Of a DNA stretch of 64,000 nucleotides, positions 55,273 through 64,000 are shown piece after piece (the first letter of the stretch is position 1; each line of letters starts with the position of its first letter). This stretch comes from Nocardioides litoris (GTDB taxonomy: Bacteria; Actinomycetota; Actinomycetes; Propionibacteriales; Nocardioidaceae), in contig NZ_VDMR01000001.1 in NCBI RefSeq assembly GCF_006346315.1, positions 992,001 to 1,056,000 on the forward strand, written 5' to 3'. The notes under the pieces are model-generated. The model saw only the letters and a program-made list of their open reading frames with translations, did not search any database and was not told where the DNA came from. The position numbers and the translations under genes are program-made.

Positions 55273-55288
55273 TATCTTGACGTCGAGA
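55273..55288 (+). promoter_or_regulatory. icd promoter with near-palindrome TCTTGACGTCGAGA
   Basis: TATCTT (55273-55278) is a candidate -10 about 47 bases before icd. It overlaps TCTTGACGTCGAGA (55275-55288), a palindrome with one mismatched pair, which could be an operator at the transcription start. No regulator is encoded next to it. Confidence 0.45.
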
Positions 55289-55315
55289 CACTTCACCGCG
55301 AGCAGCAGGAGCTGA

Positions 55316-57523
<2,208 letters not shown>

Positions 57524-57535
57524 CCCGCTGATCGA

Positions 57536-57574
57536 CGCGCCCCCCTCGACCACGCCGTGGTCGAGGAGGGCGCG
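57536..57574. terminator. GC hairpin after icd, built from repeat words
   Basis: CGCGCCCCCCTCGACCACG pairs with CGTGGTCGAGGAGGGCGCG with one mismatch and almost no loop. It carries the CTCGACCAC / GTGGTCGAG words of the dispersed repeat. There is no T-tract, so its terminating activity is uncertain. Confidence 0.55.
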
Positions 57575-57706
57575 CTGCGTACGGGCCCCACGGTGGTCGA
57601 CGAGCGCGTCGCGGCGGCCGTCCCGGGGCCGTCCCCGGCCTGCCGGGCCAGGGTCTCGGAAACCCGGGTGAGAACTGTCCGTGGTCAGGCGTAGCGTCGT
57701 CCCACG

Positions 57707-60700
57707 ATGACCACCACCGCCGAGCGCCCCACCCGCCACGACCCGCCCGGCGGCAGCCCCGGCAGTGACCAGACCGACCCGGCCCGCACCGTCGACTGGC
57801 GGCGCCTGCGGCAGCGCGCCGTCCCGTGGGCGCTCGGGGCGTCGTTCCTCGGCGCGCTCGGCAAGACCCTCGGGACCGTCCTGGCCGGTGCCCTGGCTGA
57901 GGGCCCGACCCGCACGCTCGTGTGGCTGCTCGCGCTCGCCGTCGTCGGGGGTGCGGTGCTCGACACCGTCGGCCGCACGGCGTGGTACGCCGTGGTCGAC
58001 CGCGCGGAGGGCCGGCTGCGCGGTGACCTGCTCGAGGCGGCCCTGCGCCAGCCGCTCGCCCACCTGCACGAGCAGGCCGTCGGCGAGGTGCTCGACCGCG
58101 TCGACGACGACACCCACGAGGTCGGCGCGCTGCTGCGCCGCCAGGTCTGGGACGCCCTGCGCACGGTCTTCGCCGCCGTGCCGATGTGGGTCGTCGCCGG
58201 CCTGACCTGGTGGCCGGCCTGGTTCTTGTTCCCCCTCGTCGGCTACGCCGTGTGGCGGGTCATGCGGCCGCTGCTGCCCGAGGTCCGTGACCTGACGGTG
58301 CGCGAGGAGATGGCCTGGACCGACCACGCCGCCGCGATGGAGGAGGGCGTGAGCGGCCGCGACGACCTGCGCACGAGCCTGGGCCAGGCCCACGCCGTAC
58401 GCCGGCTGGCGGCGCTGTCGGGCGAGGTGCATCGGCGGTTCTCGCGGCTGTTGGCGGTGCAGACCGGCATCACGCTGCGCACCGGCCTCATCCTGCACGC
58501 GCTGCTCGCGGGCGTCGCGGTGGGCGGCGTCGCGCTGGCCGTCTCCGACGGCCTGTCGGTCGGTCGCCTGGTCACGCTCTTCCTCGTCACCAGCACGTTC
58601 GTCGGCCAGATCGACCAGATGGCCCGGCACCTGCCCGACCTGCAGGCCGGGCTCGGCGCCGTCGTGCGGCTGCGCCAGCTGCTGGACTCCGAGCCCGAGC
58701 CGGTCGGCGGGCGGTCCGTGCCCGAGGGTCCGGTCTCGGTCGAGTTCCGCGACCTGCACTTCGCCTACGAGGAGGGCACCTTCGCCCTGCGCGGCGTCGA
58801 CCTCCACGTGCCCGCGGGCCAGACCGTGGCGCTCGTCGGCCGCACCGGTTCCGGCAAGTCCACCCTGGCCTCGCTCGTCTCCCGCGCCGTCGACCCCGAG
58901 CCCGGCTCCGTGCTGGTGGGCGGCACCGACGTCCTCGGCCTCGACCTGCAGGGGCTGCGGTCGGTCGTCGGCGTCGTCACCCAGCGCACCGAGATCATCG
59001 CCGGCTCGCTCGCCGACAACATCACGCTGTTCACCGACGTGCCCCGCGCCGAGGTCGAGGCCGCGGTGGCCGAGCTCGGGCTCGACGCGTGGGTCGCGGG
59101 CCTGCCCAGCGGCCTCGACACCCTCCTCGGCCCCGGCGGCACCACGCTCTCGGCCGGCGAGGAGCAGCTCGTCGCGTTCGCCCGGCTGCTGGTGCGCCAC
59201 GTGCAGGTCGTCGTCCTCGACGAGGCGACCGCCCGCATGGACCCGCTCACCGAGTCGCTCGTCGTGCAGGCCTCCGACCGGTTGCTGCGCGGGCGCACCG
59301 GCCTCCTCGTCGCCCACCGGCTCTCGACCACGCGCCGCGCCGAGCTGGTCGCCGTGCTCGACGCCGGACGGGTCGTGCAGGCCGGTCCGCGCGCCGCGCT
59401 GGCGGGCCGGCCCGGACCGTTCCGCTCGCTGCTCGAGGCCAGCCACGGCGACGAGCTCGACGAGCTGGCCGACGCCGACGCGGCGGCCGCGGGGGAGCCC
59501 GCGGCCGAGGTGCCGGCGGGCGCCGTCGGCGGCGCCCGCCGCACCGGCCCGCCGCCGGCCCTGCCCGAGGTCGGGCACGGACCCAGCCTGGCCCGCGGCA
59601 TCACGCACGCGCTGCTCATCCGGCCCTGGTGGGGGGCGTTCGCGGCGCTCCTCTTCCTCGTCTCCGCCCTCGTCGGCGCCTTCGGGGCGCTGACCGGCTG
59701 GGCGTGGGGCTCGCTGGTCCAGCACCTCTCCGACGGCGGCAGCGCCGGCGCCGAGACCTGGCTGCTGCTCGTCGGGGTCGCGGCCTCGGTGATGGCCGCG
59801 CCGCTGCTGCTGACCGCAGCCATCCGGCGCTACCCGCGCTGGTGGGTCGAGGTCATGCTCCGGGTGCGGATGTCGATGCTCGCCGGTCAGACCGAGCAGC
59901 ACCGCCTCACCCGCACCCCGCCCGGCGAGGTCGTGGCCCGGTCGATGGACGCCGACCGCTACGCCCGGTACGCCGACCGCTGGGTCGACTTCACCAACGG
60001 CCTCGCCATCGTCGTGGTCACCACCATCGCCGGCGGCAGCCTGCTCGCCGGCGGGGTGCTGCTGGGCGTGATGGTCGCCTCCGCCGCCGCGTCGTCCCTC
60101 GGCCGGCCGATCGCCGGGCGGTCGGCGGCCGAGTCCTCCGCGGCCCGGGCTCGGTTCGGCCGGTCCCTCGTCTCCGCGCTCGACGCTGCCCGCACGGTCA
60201 AGCTGGCCGCGGCCACCCCGGCTGTGCACGGCCACCTCAAGCAGGTCGACCAGGGGCGCGTCGAGGCGGCCGTCTTCGAGCACCGCGTGCAGGCCGTCCT
60301 CGACGGCGTACCCGTCGTGATGGTGCAGTGCGGGGTGGTGGCCGCCTGGGCGACGTACTTCCTCGGCGGGTGGGACCTCGCCACCGCCATCCTGGTCTCG
60401 GGCGCGGTCAACGGCTTCGACTGGTTCGGCCGGGTCGCCGGCGCGGTCGTCACCGAGGCGCCGGGCGTGCGCGCGTGGCAGCAGGCCTCGAGCCGGCTGG
60501 CCGGCGGCGTCGACCTGGTCTCCCAGCGTCCCGGCGTCGACCTGGTCGCCGGCACCGCCCCGGCCCCGCAGCCCGCGCCGCGCACGCCGCTCCAGCGCCT
60601 GGTGCTCAGCGACCTGGCGGCCGTCCACGACGACGGCACCCGCGGCGTGGTCGGCGTCGACCTCGAGGTCGACCGCGGCGAGCTCGTGCTGCTGCTCGGC

Positions 60701-61270
60701 CAGGTCGGCTCGGGCAAGTCGAGCCTGCTCTCGGCGCTGGCCGGCCTCGTCGAGCACACCGGGTCCCTGCGGTGGAACGACGTCGAGGTCGGCGACGCCC
60801 AGGTGTTCCTCCGTCCGGGCCAGGTCGCCCACGTCGCCCAGGTGCCGCGGGTGCTCTCCGGCACCTTCGCCGACAACGTCCTGCTCGGCCACGAGCGCGA
60901 CCTCGAGCACGCGGTCGCCGACGCCCGCCTCGGGCCCGACCTCGCCGACGCCGGTGGCGTCGACGCCGTCGTCGGCCACCGCGGCGTCCGGCTCTCCGGC
61001 GGCCAGGTCCAGCGCCTCGCCCTGGCCCGTGCGCTGGCCACCGACGCCGAGCTCCTGCTGGCCGACGACGTCTCCAGTGCTCTCGACGCCGCCACCGAGG
61101 TCGAGCTCTGGTCGGCCCTGCGCGCCCGCGGCACCACCGTCCTCGGCGCGACGTCCAAGCGGGCCGCCCTCGAGCAGGCCGACCGCGTCGTGGTCCTCGT
61201 CGACGGCGAGGTCGCCGCCACGGGCCCCTGGTCCGACCTGGCCCCCCGCTGGTCCCACCTCGCCGGCTGA
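57707..61270 (+). CDS. One-chain double ABC exporter (two permease and two ATPase domains)
   Basis: A 1187-residue fusion of two half-transporters. The first half (to about 600) has six helices and an ATPase with Walker A VGRTGSGKSTLASL (about 377), an altered signature LSAGEEQLVAFARL (about 480) and Walker B VVLDEATARMD. A linker rich in Ala/Glu joins the halves. The second half has Walker A LLGQVGSGKSSLLSAL (about 998), signature LSGGQVQRLALARAL (about 1095) and LLADDVSSALD with Asp in place of the catalytic Glu. So one site is canonical and one is weakened. Cargo unknown. TAGCGT lies 9 bases before the ATG. Confidence 0.92.
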   Translation: MTTTAERPTRHDPPGGSPGSDQTDPARTVDWRRLRQRAVPWALGASFLGALGKTLGTVLAGALAEGPTRTLVWLLALAVVGGAVLDTVGRTAWYAVVDRAEGRLRGDLLEAALRQPLAHLHEQAVGEVLDRVDDDTHEVGALLRRQVWDALRTVFAAVPMWVVAGLTWWPAWFLFPLVGYAVWRVMRPLLPEVRDLTVREEMAWTDHAAAMEEGVSGRDDLRTSLGQAHAVRRLAALSGEVHRRFSRLLAVQTGITLRTGLILHALLAGVAVGGVALAVSDGLSVGRLVTLFLVTSTFVGQIDQMARHLPDLQAGLGAVVRLRQLLDSEPEPVGGRSVPEGPVSVEFRDLHFAYEEGTFALRGVDLHVPAGQTVALVGRTGSGKSTLASLVSRAVDPEPGSVLVGGTDVLGLDLQGLRSVVGVVTQRTEIIAGSLADNITLFTDVPRAEVEAAVAELGLDAWVAGLPSGLDTLLGPGGTTLSAGEEQLVAFARLLVRHVQVVVLDEATARMDPLTESLVVQASDRLLRGRTGLLVAHRLSTTRRAELVAVLDAGRVVQAGPRAALAGRPGPFRSLLEASHGDELDELADADAAAAGEPAAEVPAGAVGGARRTGPPPALPEVGHGPSLARGITHALLIRPWWGAFAALLFLVSALVGAFGALTGWAWGSLVQHLSDGGSAGAETWLLLVGVAASVMAAPLLLTAAIRRYPRWWVEVMLRVRMSMLAGQTEQHRLTRTPPGEVVARSMDADRYARYADRWVDFTNGLAIVVVTTIAGGSLLAGGVLLGVMVASAAASSLGRPIAGRSAAESSAARARFGRSLVSALDAARTVKLAAATPAVHGHLKQVDQGRVEAAVFEHRVQAVLDGVPVVMVQCGVVAAWATYFLGGWDLATAILVSGAVNGFDWFGRVAGAVVTEAPGVRAWQQASSRLAGGVDLVSQRPGVDLVAGTAPAPQPAPRTPLQRLVLSDLAAVHDDGTRGVVGVDLEVDRGELVLLLGQVGSGKSSLLSALAGLVEHTGSLRWNDVEVGDAQVFLRPGQVAHVAQVPRVLSGTFADNVLLGHERDLEHAVADARLGPDLADAGGVDAVVGHRGVRLSGGQVQRLALARALATDAELLLADDVSSALDAATEVELWSALRARGTTVLGATSKRAALEQADRVVVLVDGEVAATGPWSDLAPRWSHLAG

Positions 61271-61519
61271 CCCGCCGGCTCGGCTTGCGCCGGGTCGGCC
61301 CGGGTCGGACGTCATACGACCTGGTTGTCCGAGCCGCCCGCTCGTCTGACGTCTCACCCGCCCTTGGGCGCAGCTCGTCCTTGAGCGGCGCGTCGAGGAC
61401 CACCCCGCCCCTCGCGTCGAACCGTCTCGCTCGCCGGCACCGGTTCGAAGGACGTCCCGCCTCGACCACCGCCACTGACGGGCGGGCAGGGCCGCACGAC
61501 CGTCTGGCACCATCGCCGC

Positions 61520-61939
61520 ATGCGTCGTTCTGTCCTCGCTGCCGCCGCCCTGACCGCCACGACCGCCGCCACCGCGCTGACCGGGTGCGACGCGGTGGAG
61601 GACACCGCCAAGCAGGCGGCCAACGACGCGGCGTGCGAGACGGCGCGGCAGACGGCCGACCAGGCGAGCCAGGCGGCGTCCAACGCCGCGGACTCGATCG
61701 GGGCCGACCCGCAGGCGGCCAAGCAGGACCTGCAGGCGGTCAGCAGCGCGCTCGGGGTGGCGCAGACGGCGACGTCGGGTCAGCTCGGGTCCGACGTCGA
61801 CCAGGCCAAGACGGCCATCGACACCCTGCTCAGCCAGGCCACGGCCGCGGCGGCGGGCGACCTGCTCGACACCAACGCCGTCGAGGCCGCCCGGCAGCAG
61901 CTCGAGACGGCCGTGACCGACATCAAGCAGATCTGCTGA
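61520..61939 (+). CDS. Small Ala/Gln-rich lipoprotein
   Basis: A 139-residue exported protein. The signal ends in the lipobox ALTGC, with Cys near residue 23. The mature chain is almost wholly helical with heptad-like Ala/Gln/Asp spacing (QTADQASQAASNAADS, then AVEAARQQLETAVTDI) and two more Cys (ACETAR and the C-terminal KQIC). It may form a coiled coil at the membrane surface. Function unknown. The gene overlaps the convergent SDR gene by 17 bases. The 249-bp gap before it holds decayed copies of the dispersed repeat and no gene. Confidence 0.82.
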   Translation: MRRSVLAAAALTATTAATALTGCDAVEDTAKQAANDAACETARQTADQASQAASNAADSIGADPQAAKQDLQAVSSALGVAQTATSGQLGSDVDQAKTAIDTLLSQATAAAAGDLLDTNAVEAARQQLETAVTDIKQIC

Positions 61940-62630
61940 CCAACGCCCCGGCCTTCGGGTCCCAGCCGAGCACCCGTCCGTCCGCGGCGATCGCGGCGAG
62001 CACAGCCTCGACGACGTCGGCGGCCGGCACCGGACCGGGCAGGGACGGAGGCTCGCCCGCGAGGGCGCGCGTCTCGAGACCGGTGTCGAGGTGCGGCGGA
62101 CGGACGTCGAGGACCGAGAACGACCGCCGGTTCTCTCGGCGGAGCACGTCGAGCCACGCCGACAGGGCGGCCTTGGTCGCGGAGTACTCCGCCATCTGGT
62201 TGGTCGGCAGGTCGGCCAGGATCGCCGACAGCACCGTCACCTGACCGCGGTCGCCCTCGGCCAGCGACGGCGCCGCGGCCCGCACCAGCGCCATCGGCCC
62301 GAGCACGTTGACCGCGAACAGCTCGTCGACCACCGCGGGGTCGGCCTCCACGGCCGGCCCGAAGGCCGCCACCCCCACCGTCACGACCAGCAGGTCGAGC
62401 CCGCCGAGCTGCGTGACCGCCGCGCGCACGGCCTCGGCACACGCGTCGGCGTTGACGGCGTCGAAGAGCACCGCCTCCGTCCCGACGTACGACGCCACGT
62501 CGGCCAGCGGCCCGGGGCGGCGGCCACCGACGACGACCCGGGCGCCCCGGTCGTGCAGGCCGCGCGCGAGCGAGCCCCCGAGGGCACCGCTCGCGCCGGC
62601 CACGAACGTGCGGGCCCCGTCCAGCTCCAT
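61923..62630 (-). CDS. Short-chain dehydrogenase/reductase
   Basis: A 235-residue SDR. The cofactor motif is FVAGASGALGGSLARGL (TGxxxGxG variant), followed by GGRRPG, where the arginines suggest NADP. The catalytic set is the Ser in VLSAILADLP and YSATK (AEYSATKAALSAW). The substrate is unknown. GAGGC stands right before the ATG at 62630. It converges with the small lipoprotein gene. Confidence 0.9.
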   Translation of the reverse strand: MELDGARTFVAGASGALGGSLARGLHDRGARVVVGGRRPGPLADVASYVGTEAVLFDAVNADACAEAVRAAVTQLGGLDLLVVTVGVAAFGPAVEADPAVVDELFAVNVLGPMALVRAAAPSLAEGDRGQVTVLSAILADLPTNQMAEYSATKAALSAWLDVLRRENRRSFSVLDVRPPHLDTGLETRALAGEPPSLPGPVPAADVVEAVLAAIAADGRVLGWDPKAGALVSRSA

Positions 62631-62736
62631 GCCTCGATCATCGGCAACCGGGTCGGCCGGCTGCCTCACCCCCGGCGAGCCCCGGGCGACCCGGGCGGGT
62701 GAGGGACGGCGCGGCCGGGCCACGCACAGTGGGGGC

Positions 62737-63201
62737 ATGACCGACGAGAAGAGGATCCAGGTCCAGCGCACCATCGACGCCCCCACCACGGCGGTGTTCG
62801 ACGTGCTCTCCAACCCCGCCCGCCACGCCGAGCTCGACGGCTCCGGCTTCGTCGTCTCCGACGACCGGACCGACCGCATCACCGGCACCGGGCAGACCTT
62901 CCGGATGAACATGACCGGCGACCACATGGGCGGCGACTACCAGACCGACAACACCGTCACCGGCTACGACGCCAACAAGCTGCTGGCCTGGCAGACCGCG
63001 CCTGCCGGCACCGAGCCGCCGGGCTGGGAGTGGGTGTGGGAGCTCGAGGCCGACGGGTCCGACGCCACGACCGTGACCCTGACCTACGACTGGGCCAAGG
63101 TCACCGACCCCGACATCCTGAGCAAGGTCTCCTTCCCGCTCGTCACCCAGCAGCAGCTCGACGACTCGCTCGGCAACCTCGCCTCGGCCGTCGCCGGCTG
63201 A
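62737..63201 (+). CDS. SRPBCC-family protein
   Basis: A 154-residue protein with the Bet v1-like start VQRTIDAPTTAVFDVLSNPARHAELDGS shortened here to its signature RTIDAPTTAVFDVLSNP, then TVTGYDANKLLAWQ and the last helix TQQQLDDSLGNLASAV. This is the polyketide cyclase/AHSA1-like group that binds hydrophobic ligands. CACAGT lies 6 bases before the ATG. No catalytic residue can be assigned and neighbours give no hint of the ligand. Confidence 0.85.
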   Translation: MTDEKRIQVQRTIDAPTTAVFDVLSNPARHAELDGSGFVVSDDRTDRITGTGQTFRMNMTGDHMGGDYQTDNTVTGYDANKLLAWQTAPAGTEPPGWEWVWELEADGSDATTVTLTYDWAKVTDPDILSKVSFPLVTQQQLDDSLGNLASAVAG

Positions 63202-63209
63202 CCGACCCG

Positions 63210-63278
63210 GAGCCTCCCGGAGAGGCTCGTCACAGCACGTCCTGCGGGGGCGGTGCGGAATAGGTCCGCGCCGCCCCC
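63210..63278 (+). terminator. Two hairpins between SRPBCC gene and MFS gene
   Basis: GAGCCTC/GAGGCTC (63210-63228) forms a 7-bp stem just after the SRPBCC stop. GGGGGCGG-T-GCGGA pairs with TCCGC-G-CCGCCCCC (63246-63278), a 14-bp stem counting one G-U pair. Neither has a T-tract. They may end the upstream message or fold in the MFS leader. Confidence 0.55.
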
Positions 63279-63321
63279 GGGTTCACGATGGAGGACCGAC
63301 AATCCCGACCCGAGAGACGTG

Positions 63322-64000
63322 ATGACCTCCACCGCCGCCCGACCCGACGTCGAGACCACGGGCCGCGACCCTGGTGCCGCTCGGTTCGGCCTGGCCGTGC
63401 TGGCCCTGGCCACCGGCGGGTTCGCGATCGGCACCACGGAGTTCGTCACGATGGGCCTGATCCGCGAGATCGCGGCGGGCGTCGAGGTGTCGATCCCGAG
63501 CGCGGGCCACGTCATCTCGGCCTACGCGCTCGGGGTGGTCGTGGGTGCCCCGCTCATCGCCTACCTCGGGGCCCGGTGGCCGCGGCGAGCGCTGCTCGTC
63601 GGGCTGATGGCCGTCTTCGGCCTCTTCAACGTGATGACCGCGGTCGTGTCCAGCTTCCACTGGCTGGTGCTGGCCCGGTTCCTCGACGGTCTCCCGCACG
63701 GCGCCTACTTCGGCGTCGCGTCGCTGGTCGCCGCCGACCTCGCCCCCGTGGGCCGCAAGGGCCGGGCGGTCGCCTCGGTGATGCTCGGCCTGTCGGTTGC
63801 CAACGTCGCCGGCGTCCCCGTCGCCACCTGGCTCGGCCAGCACCTGGGGTGGCGATCGGCGTACTGGACCGTCGCCGTGCTCGCCCTGGTCACCGTCGCG
63901 ATGATCCTGGCGTTCGTGCCCCGCTTCGCCCCCGACCGCACCGCGACCGGACGCACCGAGCTCAGCGCGTTCGCCAAGCCCCAGGTCTGGCTGACGCTGC
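63322..64000 (+). CDS. MFS transporter, DHA1 (drug/sugar efflux) type, N-terminal part
   Basis: The frame is open to the right edge, giving 226 residues of the N-terminal half. It has LALATGGFAIGTTEFVTMGL in helix 1, a loop ARWPRRALL between helices 2 and 3, and PHGAYFGVASLVAADL in helix 4, as in AraJ/PbuE-type DHA1 carriers that export sugars, purines or drugs by proton antiport. ATG 63322 is used; a GTG directly before it is possible. The C-terminal half lies outside the window. Confidence 0.9.
   Translation, partial: MTSTAARPDVETTGRDPGAARFGLAVLALATGGFAIGTTEFVTMGLIREIAAGVEVSIPSAGHVISAYALGVVVGAPLIAYLGARWPRRALLVGLMAVFGLFNVMTAVVSSFHWLVLARFLDGLPHGAYFGVASLVAADLAPVGRKGRAVASVMLGLSVANVAGVPVATWLGQHLGWRSAYWTVAVLALVTVAMILAFVPRFAPDRTATGRTELSAFAKPQVWLTL

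Overview
The window is about 64 kb of very high-GC DNA with frequent GTG starts, GTGA/ATGA gene overlaps and promoters sitting directly against start codons. The gene set (fused F420 synthase FbiC, F420-dependent enzymes, monomeric isocitrate dehydrogenase, DUF3017, DUF5709 and DUF6350 proteins, an actinobacterial ZTP riboswitch before purH) points to an actinobacterium, most likely Nocardioides or a close relative. This is inferred from gene content; no marker rRNA is present. I saw no tRNA, rRNA, CRISPR array or transposase. Both ends cut a gene.

Layout. 1-6.5 kb: end of a succinate-semialdehyde-type dehydrogenase, a ChoD-like GMC oxidoreductase, a candidate 6C small RNA, a zinc alcohol dehydrogenase, a sulfotransferase, guaA and a small SRPBCC protein. 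6.6-10 kb: a secreted RTX-repeat protein, a DUF5709 protein, an MscS channel and a 53-residue membrane peptide. 10-13.2 kb: a UdgX-type uracil-DNA glycosylase converging on fbiC. 13.3-19.9 kb: fatty-acid activation and oxidation (two acyl-CoA synthetases, an acyl-CoA dehydrogenase) with a methyltransferase and a MerR regulator whose promoter carries a perfect 17-bp palindrome. 19.86-21.08 kb: a single gene with an AbiEi-like N-terminus and a Vsr/DUF559-like nuclease C-terminus, enclosed by 71-bp inverted repeats of equal length; this is the most unusual object here. 21.1-23 kb: a divergent pair for F420 chemistry (a luciferase-like oxidoreductase and NADPH:F420 reductase) sharing a 10-7-10 inverted repeat.

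23-29 kb: an acyltransferase-SGNH membrane protein and an overlapping heterodimeric ABC exporter pair with one nearly erased ATP site. 28.8-33.8 kb: a cell-envelope signalling region with a PspC membrane protein operon on one side and a PspC-domain histidine kinase, LuxR-type regulator and M15-peptidase lipoprotein on the other. 33.8-41.8 kb: a winged-helix protein, pcrA, an M23 peptidase and sucCD closed by a strong terminator. 41.8-45.1 kb: a lipoprotein and a sigma-factor-like protein fused to a membrane anchor and a large outer domain. 45.2-53.3 kb: DUF6350, purN, ZTP riboswitch-purH, a 770-bp noncoding island of nested inverted repeats, an MFS carrier, folD-DUF3017 and mdh. 53.3-64 kb: a lipoprotein, an aquaporin with a long glutamine/glycine tail, monomeric icd, a one-chain double ABC exporter, small proteins and the start of a second MFS carrier.

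Themes: purine and one-carbon synthesis (guaA, purN, purH, folD), TCA-cycle enzymes (sucCD, mdh, icd), F420 metabolism (fbiC, npdG, LLM enzyme), fatty-acid catabolism and envelope signalling. At least nine genes have a -10-like hexamer exactly seven bases before the start codon, consistent with widespread leaderless transcription.
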